Shown here: piece after piece, positions 13,855 to 56,379 of the stretch
How positions within the stretch are numbered: position 1 is the stretch's first letter
How the letters are laid out: every line of letters starts with the position of its first letter
Assembly (NCBI RefSeq): GCF_000247815.1
Contig: NC_021700.1
Span: forward strand, 16,645,993 to 16,709,992
Direction of reading: 5' to 3'
Source: Ficedula albicollis
Lineage: Eukaryota; Chordata; Aves; Passeriformes; Muscicapidae
Length of the DNA: 64,000 bases
Notes under the pieces: model-generated
The model's input: the letters and a program-made list of their open reading frames with translations, nothing else
The model's database searches: none
Told to the model about the DNA's origin: nothing
Translations under genes and position numbers: made by a program

Positions 13855-14479
13855 TATTGGTTTGCCAGGAGCAACTGCCCCTGGGTAGAGTTGAGACCAG
13901 GGGCAGCAAACAGGAATCAAGAGGATGCAGTGGTTAGTGCAGGAGGGCATGCAAGAAGGTCCCTGCACACTGTCTGTGGTGCCACAAATGAGGGAGGTGC
14001 TCCAGGTCCCTATAAGGATGGTGGACACTCACCTCAGAGCTAAACCCAGTGTTTCTACAGAGAAAGCTGCTGAGAGATATTATACTTACACTCAAATCGA
14101 GTAGATAAGGAAGGAAACAGTAGAGCCAGTAGGTTGCAATAAGTGCACAGACCCTTTTCTTAGAGGAAAGGCAAGTACCTGCAAAAAATGTGTATATATC
14201 TGTTGCATCAGTCATCTGGACTGAAAGAAACTGTTCAAAGGCTGTGTGCTATTAGGGGGTCCAGGACTGGGATAGACAAGTGGTTTTAGAACCATGTTCC
14301 TATGAGGGACACCACTGGAAATACAACTTATGACCCACACAAACGGGATTTTCTACCCTTTGATTTTTTACAATCGAGACCAGATATGAAGCTTTAACCC
14401 ATGAGCAAGGGTACACAGTGGATGACTCTGTTATGGGATACTGAGATGTTCATCTGCTGGTTTGACAGGGAGTCACAAG
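13855..14479 (+). mobile_element. Possible 5' extension of the adjacent CR1, or another old element
   Basis: A GC-richer stretch continuous with the CR1 copy that begins clearly at about 14480. It contains GGGGCAGCAAACAGGAATC, a Cys/Trp-rich frame and no clear LTR or target-site duplication. It could be the linker between endonuclease and reverse transcriptase of the same CR1, strongly diverged, or an unrelated old repeat. Confidence 0.35.
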
Positions 14480-15957
14480 ATGGACAATGCTTTCCAGGAG
14501 GAAAAATCAATGGGCCCTGAAACTATCCACTGAAGGGTGTTAAGAGAATGGACTTTATTGCAAGGCCCCTCTCCATAATCTTAGAGTATTTAAGGAGATT
14601 GAGGGGCATCTCAGAAAAAAGAAGCCTAATGTCACTCCTATCAAAAAGAAGGTCTTAGAAGAGGATCCAGGAAATTACAGGCTCATGTCTTACTTCAGTT
14701 CCTGGGAAAGTTATAGAATGAGTTTTCCTGGGGTCTGTCACAAGTCAGATGAAGCATGTGACTGGGGAGAGCCAGCATGGAATCACCAAGAGCAAATTGT
14801 GAATGATGAACCTGATTGCCTTCTATGGCAGAATAACCTGATAAGCTGATATGGGACGAGCAGTGAACATGGTCTACCTGGATTTCTCCAAGGGTTCTAA
14901 TATGCTCTGTCAGAGCCTTCTCCCAGAAAAACTGGTGTGTTACAGTCTAGTGAAGTGGTCCATGCAGTGGCTGGGGGAACTGGCTGTCAGGCAACACTCT
15001 GAGGGCGGTGGTGCCTCGCTTGGCAACCTGTCATAACAGGGTCCCCAGGGATCACCTTTGGGCCCAGCACTGTTTGATTTACATGTGGTAGGATCCTGAT
15101 AAACCCTGATAAAAATTTGCTGATGATACCAAACTGAGTGGGAAAGTGGACACTTTAGAAAGGAAATTCCCCCTGCAGGAATACCTAGACAGGCTGCAAG
15201 AGTGGGCTAACAAGATTCTTATGTGTTCAACAAGAGCAAGTTGCAGTTGTTCAGCCTGGGAAATCATAATCCAAAACTGCAGTTTAGTGTGGGATTTACC
15301 TGACTGGGGACTATCTCTGGGGTAAGGGACCTGGGGGTCCTGGAGGAGAACAGTCTCAGTCTGTATGGACAGTTGCTTCTGAGCAAAGAGAGGCAACAGA
15401 TTGCTGGGTTGCATCAACAAAAGCATAACCAGCAGAGATGAAGAAATTATGATACCACTGTTCTCAGCACTTCTCAGGCCATACCTGTAATACTACATGG
15501 ACAGGCTGGAGATGGTCCAAAAGGCCACAAAGATTATCAAAGCACAGGGAAGCCTGCCGTGCAAGGAAAGGCTGAACAAATTGGGTTGGTTTTGGCTTGA
15601 GAAGACTTAGAGGAGACCTTATCACTGTGTTCCAGTATTTTAAATGGTGGTTACACATAAGGTGGACACTCCTTTTTTACAGTGAGTTGCATGCAAAAGG
15701 AACTAATGGTACAAGTTACTCCTTCGGAGATCTTGGTTAGACACAAGGAAAATTTTTCAGAATGTGGTAGAGTCAGTCAGCTTTTGGAACAATCTCTCCA
15801 GGAAAATGATGGGTTCCTTAGTGTTGGACAGTTCAAAGATTCAGCTGGACAGGGTGCTGGGCCATCTTGTCTAGACTGTGCTTTTGCCAAGAAAGATTGG
15901 AACAGATGGTCTTTGAGGTTCTCTTCTCTTCCAACCTGGTATTCTATCATGAGGTCA
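14480..15957 (+). mobile_element. CR1 LINE, reverse-transcriptase region to 3' end
   Basis: RT-domain fragments appear in order on the + strand. KSMGPETIH is near 14500, a PGNYR-like segment near 14665 and MGRAVNMVYLDFSKG from 14851. A VPQG-like region (CAGGGTCCCCAGGGATC) is near 15038 and FADDTKL near 15117. The 3' part ends in CTCTTCCAACCTGGTATTCTATCATGA at about 15950. The FADD catalytic motif survives, but the frame shifts and stops several times, so the copy is inactive. The order and 3' terminus are typical of avian CR1. Confidence 0.92.
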
Positions 15958-16739
15958 GAGAATTAGGTTTCTTGGCTTGTTTCATCTGCTGTTGCATTAT
16001 TTTGCCAAAAGATGATTTGTTCTCAAGGGGCCTAATCCTTTCATTGTGACATAATGTAAGCTAAGGGCAAATTTGACTTGTTAATTCAGTGATGTGGAAT
16101 TGTGTTCTATGTTTCCATATGTATCTTACAGATTTAGCAATTCTGCAAAAATATAAATTGTATTTCTTGGAAATGAATAAGCTGGCCCAAAATTATTTAG
16201 AAATGAAGCAAAGTAATTGTGAGTTTTGCCCACTTACAACAGAAAACTCTATTTGCGGTATCGATTTAGAGTTTGTTTTGTCAATTTTTTGGTTTGGTTT
16301 GGGTTTTTGAATTTGTTAATATCCTGTTATTGAAATGTAGAATTGGAGCTTTACCATTACAAATAGATTTAGGATTTTTTCCTCTGATGCCATCAGTTTA
16401 AGGATCAGAATTCCAGAATGCTTGCAGCAGCCTTGTATTTTTCTGTCTGTTCGTGACAAACCAGCTACTGTACATTCATATAGAGCAGTACAGTCCTTGC
16501 CACTGGCAGTCTCTCTGTGACAGAGAGCCTGTAGGCTGACATAAAGTGCAGCCTGTTGTGAACTGCTAAGTGGGAGTCTGCCAAAAACTCAGCAGACAGA
16601 ACTAATTGGGGAGAAAAAGGATTTTTGTGCCCTCATCTCTCCCTCTTCAATTTTTTTTACAAGACGGATATTGTTAAAGTAACTTGTTTATGTAAGATTT
16701 GTCTGCCTCTATTTTCTCATTGCATGAATCATTTTTTAA

Positions 16740-44475
<27,736 letters not shown>

Positions 44476-44499
44476 GTTGGCATTGGCTGTGTGACTGTG

Positions 44500-44505
44500 A
44501 ATAAA
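44500..44505 (+). promoter_or_regulatory. Proximal polyadenylation signal AATAAA
   Basis: A canonical AATAAA hexamer 25 bases after the NDUFS4 stop codon. Followed at the usual distance it would give a very short UTR. It may compete with the second hexamer at 44557. Confidence 0.5.
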
Positions 44506-44556
44506 GTCAGCTGTGCTGTATTTATAGTTCATGTATAATACATCTCTTAATCTCCT

Positions 44557-44562
44557 AATAAA
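44557..44562 (+). promoter_or_regulatory. Distal polyadenylation signal AATAAA
   Basis: A canonical AATAAA hexamer 82 bases after the stop, followed about 26 bases later by a T/G-rich element. I judge it the likelier main cleavage signal of NDUFS4 because of that downstream element. Confidence 0.6.
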
Positions 44563-44585
44563 TTTGACCTTTAAACTACAGATGC

Positions 44586-45629
44586 ATCTTGTGATGTCTA
44601 TTTGAAATGGTTTTCATGTCTCCAATTGAATCTATTACAAACTTCCCTAAAAATAGAGGAGATTTGAAGTGTTCATACTTCTAGAAACTTGCTGTACTAT
44701 GAATCTATCAAAAGGAATGTTTGAAATCAGCTGCAGCTTTAGGGGTTATGATTGATCTTTGATGGTAATTTTATATCTGCTGTTTAACTTCTGAAGTTTA
44801 ATAAGTTCAGTAAGCTTTGCATATACAAAGTCTTTCAGTAAAAGCTGTTTTTTTTTTCTTTCTGTACAAAACAGTATTGGCAGTTGAAGAGCAAAGAATG
44901 GGTATAACTCAAGACTGTTCTGTATAAATGAGATCTTCTTGAAAAGTGAAACTAAGCCAGTTAAACGTTCACAGATGAAGTCAGAATACTTGGGTGCATC
45001 ACACAGTATCAGCATATACTAATTACATAATTACAGTTCTGGGTCTTTTATTGCTGGTTACATGTTTATCTGTATTGAGGTTTCCTGTTGCTTAACAGGA
45101 GATGTAGTGATAGCATCTCAGCCTTAAGAGCAAGTACATATTCTAAGCTCAATTTGTTTTAAAAAGTGTTATTAGTTTTAAAAATGCATAATGTTACATT
45201 TGAAATTTTTGTTTATATATCTTTGGCTGTTGCTTTATTTGCTTTAGCAAGTTATGATATTGACACATGATCAGTAAAATGTATTACAAATGGGGGGTAT
45301 ACACCTTTTTCCTATGCAACTGAGAGTTTCATCACCACTGTCACAAAAGTTACAGTGGAAACGGCTCTCTCCACATAGACCTAAGTAATGGTGTGAGTGC
45401 TGTGTTAGTTTAATTGAAAGAAAGCATGAAACTATCTTGTATTGCCCAGGTTTTATTACTCTGTGGCATATTGTTTCAGTTTTAACCAGCTCCCTATATG
45501 CTGGCTAGCATTCGTGTAAGGCATTGGTTCTGACCCGGTTTCAGCATAATCAACCAGTTGGATGAAGTTGCTATTTTCCTATCACAGACAAAAATTGTTA
45601 TTCCAATTAATCTTCTGTTGAATTTTGAT
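44586..45629. other. Region just downstream of NDUFS4, no gene seen
   Basis: AT-rich sequence after the inferred NDUFS4 end. The longest frame (44746-45015, minus, 89 codons) has no resemblance to a known protein. I see no repeats of note. Confidence 0.6.
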
Positions 45630-47466
45630 TGCTGCATTTTGCAGTGGAGCCTGAAGTCCCACTGGAACTCCAAAGTGCACCGAACTGGAATCTTAACAGC
45701 CATAATCTACTGCGTCTCTGTATTCCAGTTCAGCTTAATATGCTTATCTTACTAGGAGGACAGTAAAAAGAAAAGCCAGTTGTGGGAGTTTCTTCTTCTG
45801 TTTTTTTCCAAGTAAAGAGAAGCAAGTTCTTAATTTAATGATCTTTAAGCTTTGTCAGATTATTAAAATGAGATATCCGTGGTATCTTAATGCAGAAGAG
45901 ACACAGCTTGGTTTTTGAAATTACATGGTCCACGGAAGACTGATTAGTCATAACATTATCTTTGAATGCCAAATTCATGAAATTGCTGTCTGTTAATCTA
46001 TATTTCTTATAACTAGAACCAGTTTCACATAAAACACAGTTTCTCGTTTCTTTGTTTCTCCTGAAAAGATAATGGAAATACTTAAAAGAAGAATTTGATA
46101 AATCCCCTTCTGTTTCCAAGGAAGAAAGCTTTTTGTTTGTTTCTTTGTTTATGGTTGTGTATTATTCGTGCCATCTTGAAGTCTTTAAGTTGTGTTTGAG
46201 CCCCGATCTTCTTTTCCTTTGATCATTTTCTTAGGACTTGGAATTTTTGATCCTATTGCATGGTTTAAGAATGACCATGGTGACAGTGGGAATAGAATTG
46301 ATTGTAGTCACACCAGTCTTCAAACCTTAGAAGTAGTACTGAGGGCATGAGCTTGGAAAGGATCAGTTGCAGCAAGAATATATTTTAGAGATCAGAAGTT
46401 CTATTAGATACTAAACTTCTTTACCCTTTCATTAATTTACCAAATTATTACAACTCTGGAAGTTTTTTCAGCTGGAACTGAAATTGTGCAAGATGATCTG
46501 GCCATCTTTAGTTAAGTGTCATCAGAAGTGAATGTTTCATAGATGAACTCTAGCTTCTATATATTCGGCAATGTGTTGGGCTAAGTAAAATTGTTCCTGA
46601 ACCTTGAATATGTCAAAAGGCACAACAAGTAAACCAGCATAATTGGTCATTTGTGATGAATGAGATTAGCAATTCTTCGAAAGTAGAATTAGAATTACAA
46701 ATTCATTTTGGTGGTAGATTTAGCTGTGCTGCATCCAACTTATCTAAGCTTTTAATAGGAGGAGTATTTGAGACCTGTGAAAGTAACAAAATCATTACTG
46801 GGTAAAGAAAAAGTGTAAAGATCACAAGTAAACAATATATTCTTTACCCAGTGGGATTTGTTTGCATCTCATATGTCTTGCCACATTACATGGCAATAGC
46901 AAAAGAATGTTAAAGAATTACTACACAGTTGCAATGTTGCAGAGTAATGTATACCACAGATGTTACATTTACATTCTTTCACTGGCCTGTGTTAGAAGTG
47001 AGGTGTTTTCTTCCCGGTTTTGTAGCTTCCATTATTGTGGAAAGCCCTGTGCAAAGAATAGGCTGATCTGAAGTACATTGCACTTTGGCTTCGGTAGTTA
47101 TGTTGTGTGAAGAACTGAAGGCAGCATGCTGCTGTGAGAGATAAAGTCCTTTCCCATTTCTAGCAAATTGTTCCAAAGAACCACCAGTTTTCTAAACAAG
47201 GCTTATTATCTATCATTGCTGTCTCAGCCAGCATATCCTAATACGTTTTGGATTATTCCTGTCAAGTCTCGGTGAAAGTTCCTTCTTCAAAGAAACAAGC
47301 AGCATCATGGTATCTTTCCTCCCATATGCTACAACTTTTTACTCCCATCAGCTCTACAAGGTATGTGGTGTATAGTTTTGGGGGACTTTTAGTGTCTATT
47401 GTCCAGTTGAAATGTTCATACATGAGTTTTGAAAGGTTGTGTAAAACTAAGAATATTTTGGTGAAA
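45630..47466. repeat. 1,837-bp tandem duplication, copy 1 (complete unit)
   Basis: The unit is repeated directly from 47467. Segment 45630-46460 matches 47467-48297 (831 bp, offset 1837), and segment 46952-47466 matches 49061-49575 (515 bp, offset 2109). The middle 491 bp (46461-46951) occur only here. The differences I found are three substitutions within the first 90 bp (45663, 45692, 45714). The content is AT-rich non-coding DNA. The 94-codon minus-strand frame at 45835-46119 recurs only because the DNA is duplicated. Confidence 0.95.
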
Positions 47467-49576
<2,110 letters not shown>

Positions 49577-52393
49577 TTTAGCTTCTCTAATAAACTATAG
49601 TTTTTTTATTTTACCACACATTTGTGTTTCCACCTTCCTGACAGCTGATACCAAGTGTGCGTCCTACAGATGCCAGGAATATTGGCATCATTCATAATTC
49701 AAATTAACTTTTAAAAAAAATTAATAATAAAAGTCTTGCAATTCTTAAAATCATGATGTTATAATGGAGCGTAAAGAGTGTCAGGACATTAAAAGCACAG
49801 TTTCAGATTTCTAGCAGAGTATTCCTTAATTGTGCCATTTGATGCATAATTTAAAACAAATCAGACTATTAATGGATATTGTGAAATGGAAAAATTATTT
49901 ACGCATTTATGCAAAGTTTTGTCATGTGATTGAAAAGGAGAAGCTAATTTGGACAATTACCAGCTTTTGTATTTTTACAGTTGTGTAGTTTGTTTTTGCT
50001 AAATGCAGTTATCTGACTCTCTCTAGTTACTGGGGAGGTCAATATTTTGTTATTCCAAAAGAAAAAATGTGCCAATAGAGAAACTTGAAATAACCTAAGA
50101 AAATAATTTTAGACAGTTGTATAGTAAGTTATGGTATGTCTGGTAAGGCAACTTGCTTTGATAATTCCTTTTTCTCATTCCTGTGTTCTGAGAGGGATTT
50201 ACATGTGGTTGGTACTTCATTAATGCTGGAGTATATCACCAACTTCCATAAGATTGTGCTTACAGCAACTTTTAAAAAAGGGGTGCAAAATAATTTTGAA
50301 TTGGTATTAAAATGTTGATTTCAGTGGATGTAAAATACTGATTCGTCATGTCCATGTTCATGATGGAAAGTAAAAAGGTTCCTGTCATGAATGCCTCCCG
50401 CACTGAAAAAGTGAATTTAACACTTTTAGGACAAGTTGATTAGAGCAAGTACAAATAAGTTGAGTAGAATAAGTCTTGAAGTAACTGAAATTTGAAACTC
50501 TGTAGCTGTTACTTGTGGTTTAAATATTTTTCTTAAAACTGTTCATCTGAGTAACAGGTGACAGGTTTTGGGGGTTTTTTGTTTATTGTGTTTTCTTTCA
50601 TTCCTCCCTACACCTCGAAAATCTCTGTAAATAAAGTTCTGAACAAATATGATACAAAAATTATGTGACAGTTTGGCTGTTTTAGATACTACTTATTTTC
50701 ATGTTCTTCAGAGTTCATGATTATGGGGACAGGGTGATTCAAGTAGTTCATTTGAATTTACAGCGGGCTTTAAAAAGGTTTCTTACAAAGTTACAGAGAA
50801 AGGCAACAGCACACCTGAAGATGTTAAGTATCTTTTTTTTTTTGAGGAGCAAATTTCTAGCATGGAGGAGAGACAATTGAGGATTAGTATGGGTGGCCTC
50901 TAAAATCACAGCTAGTCTGGCGAAGACTGTATAATTCATTGGCTTTTGAACAGGCACATCAACAAACTCATGAGAATAAGTACATTTTCACATAGCAAAT
51001 ACTGAAATTCATTGGCAATTTTTTGACTTCCAAAACTAGCTTTACACTAAATTCAATACAAGAAATGCATGTAATAAAAATCTGCATTAAATATAAAATA
51101 GTATCCTGTTGAGTAAAATCCCTGAGCTAAAAGCTGATGACAGCTAGGAAAGGTATCCTTGGAGTATCCCTGTTTTTACCAGCCACTGGCAAAGCTGGGT
51201 TTGTTCAGGTGTCTATCCTGATCTGGTTCTTTGTACTATTTGCCAGTATGGCATTCCAAGATGTGTTATCGTGTTTTTGTGGTAATTAAATACATCCTTT
51301 ATAGTGAAGAAGTAACCACGGTTTCCATTTTGAAGCTGAAGGACATTCACTGTTGACCATCATGATCTTCAGTGATCATCAGGTGTCTTTAAACGGGTTA
51401 TCATAGTCTAATACCTACATGTGACCAAATTCCACTGTTTCAAGAGTTTTCTCTAGGACTTCAGAAATACTTAAGTGAACGTACATGTACTGATTTCTTC
51501 CTAAAATATTCTGGTGAAACAATGGCTAGTCTAGATAAATAACTACAATTATTCTTAAAAATATATCACTAAGAAGAAGTGAAGAAGACTGTTTATTCTG
51601 GTACTGTGCCTATAAATACTGGAAGATATTTTAATTTCTCTGTTATTAGGTAGAGAAAATGAGAAAATTCTTATCATGTCTATCAAGTAAAGCAGTTGTC
51701 TTCTGGCATGCCTTGGTTGTCTGTTACAGGAATATGTATGCAAAGTTGTAGTCAGTCTACTGAGATTTCTGTAATTGAATGCAAGCTTGTCATTGCTGCC
51801 TTCTTCCTTAACCAGCTAAGGGAAGTCAAACATCAAACTGAGAAGTACTGTAAATTTAAAACCAGAACACACTGCTTACTACAAACAGTCTCTAATAAAT
51901 TCTGTGCTTATTCCAGCACCTTTTTTGATCAGTTCTTGGATGTTTCACTATTTCTGTTTACATGATCCAGTGTTGCTGCCAAATAGTTTTGTCAAAATTA
52001 CAATCTGCTTATAAATGAAATTTATTTTTTGCTTTCTTACCCTTTCCCCCACCTGACCACTTTTATTGCTTCACTTAGGATGTCTGCACAGTGCTTGAGA
52101 AAATATTTTTGAGTATGACTGGAGAAATGCTAGTTACAGTTCCCTTTACATTTCAGAGTGTCTTTTTCATTACTCTGTTGCAATGAAAGATTCAGGTTTT
52201 AGCTTTTCGATAGTGCATTTTCTGTCTTTCCCATTTATTATTGGAATATGACAGCGAAGTTCCTTTACCAGTCAACACCCCAAAGTATAGCCTTAAGACG
52301 TGTAAAATACCCAATTTCTAGAACAGACATAAAATCTCATTTGTCACAATTGAAGGAGCTTCACAGCGACATTACAAAATAAACTACTAAATA

Positions 52394-52412
52394 GGGAGGG
52401 GTGGGTGGGGGG
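52394..52412 (+). other. Compact G-quadruplex motif
   Basis: Four G-runs (3, 4, 3 and 6 G) are separated by single A or T bases. One-base loops are the pattern expected to give a stable parallel quadruplex. It lies in AT-rich intergenic DNA about 8 kb beyond NDUFS4, with no adjacent gene. Confidence 0.8.
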
Positions 52413-52659
52413 AGTAATTTCCGATTTCTAATAGTCTTTAGTTTGCAACTGCTATTTGCAGTTTTATGTAAAATAAAACTTTGGAGCAAAAGATATATTT
52501 GCCTCAACCCAGAATACTGAACCACATCACTGAGAATGCACAGTGACTGAATTCCACTGGCTGCACTTGCACAGATGTAAAAACTACCTAAGTAAAAGGA
52601 TTTTTTAAAAATTAATCAAAATAACTAGGCTATTAAAAAGCAAAATTTGCTACTTTGAA

Positions 52660-52731
52660 TATAATAAAATTTTTAATATAATTTAATATAATATAATTAA
52701 TTTAAATACAATTAATATAATTAAAATAGCA
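52660..52731. repeat. AT-rich low-complexity stretch (AATATAATT)n-like
   Basis: About 70 bp almost entirely of A and T with irregular repeats of AATATAATT. Low complexity, no coding potential. Confidence 0.8.
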
Positions 52732-55700
52732 GTAAATTGGAAACATCTTTGCTGCAGCCCATCACTGTAACTTGGAATAAAATTTCAAATCCAGTATGTT
52801 ACAGTATCTGTTTTAAAATGAGGTGAAGTGAAAATTGCCCATCTATTCACAGTATGTGGATATTTGCACTTAAGCTGGGTTCCTTTAGTAGCTGGCGGAT
52901 TTAGATTAATTTAGCTAGTGCAGAAATATGAAGAGGTGAGATGCACAGAGCTTTAGAAATACCTTCTTGTCTATTGCCGTGGGTGTGCTGTGAATGTATG
53001 TTAAAAGTGCATGTCTCAAAAGAGAGACTAAACAAGTTATTTGGGGGGAAAAAAGCCCTTAAGGGTTTTTAAACTCATAACAGCCACCTTCAGCATAGAA
53101 TTCCCTGGAGCACAAATGGCTGAAGGCTGTCAGAATAAGAAAAGGAACACGACTCAGCAGGCATCCCTGCAAAGCTAGACGGCTGTCTACATTTGCTCCC
53201 CTTCAGAAACAGGACCTGGGCTAGACGGATGCACCATAAGCACCTTTTGTTCTTACAACTGCTCACATAACTGTAAACAGAGACCAGTTTAATGACTGCC
53301 ATCTCAGGTGTAAACACCTGAAGTTCAGTCATCAATACCACTCTTCATGTCTGAGAGATAATTAATGTCTGTTGAATTAAATATAATCTGAGTGATGATG
53401 AAACTGTTGGATTTATATCTCTATATCTGAAACTCATTGTTTTGCACAGCTTAGGGTTGAATTACATACATATTTTTATTTTTTTTATTATTTCTAGTTC
53501 CTTCAGTTTTTTTATTCTGCCTGCTTTAAAAATGATGGCTGAAGCATCCTCTGCTGTTACTAAGAATGGCTAAGAAAATTTTTTGCTTTCTTTTTTCCTC
53601 CAGACTAGTAGTTTTGTTTGGTGTCAAAGTCCTGCCTATGTCTCAAAATTCCATATGCTTTCTGAACAAGGCATAGATGCTACCAGCCAGTGCAACAGAG
53701 GCATGGAAAAAGTTGGATGTACTCAGTTCTCTTAATATACCCTCAAAAATAGCATCCTTACTTCACACCAGTGCCTATCTTCAGATTTCAGGCTGATTAA
53801 GAAGCACAGGAGAGAGAAACTGCAGGCCAAATATTTTAAATTAAGCCTTTATTTTCCAAAAGGAAGATAATACAGGAATTTCATTTCAGGAAGGGTAGAT
53901 GATTTACTTTACAACCTGAAATTACTTGTAAGAAAGAGCCAAGATAATTTTTAGATCCACCCATGCTTGCTTTCTATACACTGGAAAGCAGGCTATGAGG
54001 AAAAGTGGGAAACAAATACAATTACAACTTCTTTTGGTGATTTTTACATGTTAGAACAAGGTAGAAAATAATCAACACCTGGCTCCACCACCCACCAATC
54101 ACAGAATGCACCTTAGGAAATTGTCTCAATACCAGGTTTCACTTCTTGCCTCCTTTTCCCACACTATATGATGGCTTATCTTCAAAGCATTCCCATTTCA
54201 CTATCTTCAGACAATTCTGTTTTGCAGGTGGAAAGCAGCTTTTTGTTTTTCCTCAGCTTTGATCATTACCATATGGTCTTTCATACGTGCTCAGAGTCTC
54301 TTTCCAGGATCACAATTTATTTTTCTCTCACTGGACCTTTTTTCTGACCAGTTCTCTATACAAAAAACTACTCAAAGTGATGTGGTCCTTGGAAGTATTT
54401 TGAGTTTCATACAGAAACAGTTGTATGGTGCCAGGGACACAGATCCGTGGCCTGGGCTGGGGATGAATGTTATCAAGTAGGAGGCCTTATCTCAGAGGAA
54501 TGTTAACCTAAGATGCAAATACCCGTAACAGAAAACAAATGGTGTCACAGAAACAAAAATCCAGTTCTTACTGGCGCCTCTTGGGCCTTTTATTCTTCTC
54601 CATAGGCATTGCCCTAAAGATTCACAATCAGTCTTTGAGTGATGTGGTTGTGTGTGCTCTATTCTGCCGCTGTGTTTTCTGGAGTTTGGAATTTCTTTTT
54701 TGGCCAGTAGGCTTAGCATCCCACATTGGTGCACTTAAATGACCTTCACCGTCTCATGAGGGCATAATGGCAGAGTGTAGCCAGCTGTCTCATCTGTGGT
54801 TAGAATTGCTAGTTGTGTCTAGGTGCTTAATTCTTCTTTTCTGTAGCATATCACTAAACTAGTAGCCAGCTAAATAAAAAAGTTTTATTTTTAGGCTTCA
54901 TTTTGATTTTTTTCTTACCTATTACAGCCCTGCTGTTTGAGTTGTCAACAATGTAAAAAGTTCTCTGAGTCTTGGCAGCTTGGAAATATTCTGTAAAAAA
55001 TTAGGTAATATTGGGAAATGTTGAGTTGTTGAAATCATTGTGATTTGTGGAAAAATTCTGGCTGAACTAACATTAGTTTTGAAATATTTTGCAGCCTGGG
55101 AATGATTTCACATCAAAACCACTGAACTTGCATGAGAGTAACCAGCAGTAGGAAAGTAGAACTTCTGGGAAGGTGCAGTTAAGGATGTGGCAGATGCTGC
55201 TGCTACAGCCCAGGTGAATTCCCTAACTGTTAGGCTAAGGAATTCTTCTTTTTTTTGCTAATGCAACTAATATCCAGTTATTTACAGGAAATAGGACTGT
55301 TCTAGAAAAGTGGCTGAAGCAAAGACAATAGATACTCAGTAGATAGATAGGATATTCATCTTGTGTAGAAATGACCCAGGTCTAATTTGAAGCCAGAACT
55401 TCAATTCTGGATTTTATGTTTCCTAGGAAGCTTCTGTGACTGTTAATTGCTGTAGTTTATTTCTATCTTACTATTTTTCTGTTCTTCTTTACAAGGAACT
55501 TCAAAAGCTCCAGGTTTTATTTCCAGGCAAGGTCCTCAGGGATAATATTTCCCCACCCACTTCTAATTAATTTAGAGTATTTTCTTTGCCAGATCACAGA
55601 CAGAATATGCTGCCTCACAATTTGCTGCCTAAATCTTGGCTTAGAAAGAAAAATAAATCAAATTTCTAATGCCATCTTACTGAAGGGAATTTGCAAACTT

Positions 55701-56379
55701 TAACTTTCAGAATAGGAAATCAATAGGAATTATTAAAACTTGCTTCAATTTTAAAGGAGTCCCTGGGCAATAAGAATCTGAATCTGAGAATACTTCATCA
55801 TGTGACATGGGGTGCATTCGTTTCTCTTGAAGCCAAATTTTGTCTTTGTTATGTGCAAGCATTTCTGGCCTGGCATCCCGGTTCAGAGACTAAAACATTC
55901 TAGCATATCAGGTGGAACAATCCTCTTGCAGTATATATAAGGGTGTTCTCACAACCTTCACCTGCAGTGATGCTGATAAAAAGATTTGCAATCTTGTGTT
56001 CATACAAATAAGCTCTCCTGCTGTTTCCCTGAGACCTGGGTAGTCTGAGCAAGCTTCAAGGTTTCTTTGTACTTAATTTAGCAGCAATTGGTCCAGCTTC
56101 TTACAGTCTCAAAGGCATTACTGTGTGTATACTCTGTAGTTATTGAGCCCATTCATTCATAGCATTATAGGTGAAATGCACAAAAACTGGTTTTTAACTC
56201 TGTTTCTTAAGTCTTTTTGTGAATATAGGATTCTTTATGAGCATTTTGATTCTGCTTCTTGAAAGCCAATAGAAGTCCACATTACCTTAATTCCAAAGCA
56301 GAATTTCTCCTTAAAGTGGTTGTAGCTTTCCATGTCAGTAACTTCATTGGTATTAAGAAAATCTCTCCTCTGAAGACAA

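Larger units (their letters stand above)
44476..44585 (+). other. NDUFS4: NDUFS4 3' UTR (end inferred)
   Basis: Sequence after the stop codon carries AATAAA hexamers 25 bp and 82 bp downstream. A T/G-rich stretch (TTGTGATGTCT, about 44588-44598) follows the second signal and could act as the downstream cleavage element. The UTR would then be only about 60 to 110 bases. The end is inferred from signals, not seen from a transcript. Confidence 0.6.
49577..56379. other. Intergenic stretch, no gene seen
   Basis: Unique AT-rich sequence with no recognisable exon. Frames of 60-89 codons on both strands show no family similarity. Noted features: a compact G-run at 52394-52412 and an AT-only stretch at 52660-52731. 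In mammals the next gene downstream is ARL15 on the opposite strand; I searched for its conserved GTPase motifs in the minus-strand frames and found none. Confidence 0.55.

Noticed and set aside
13855..14480. Possible endogenous retrovirus LTR
   Set aside because: No TG...CA termini, polyadenylation signal pattern, primer-binding site or paired copy could be seen. Continuity with CR1 is the simpler reading.
45835..46119. 94-codon minus-strand frame repeated at 47672-47956
   Set aside because: The apparent conservation is only because the DNA is duplicated; there are no family matches or splice context.
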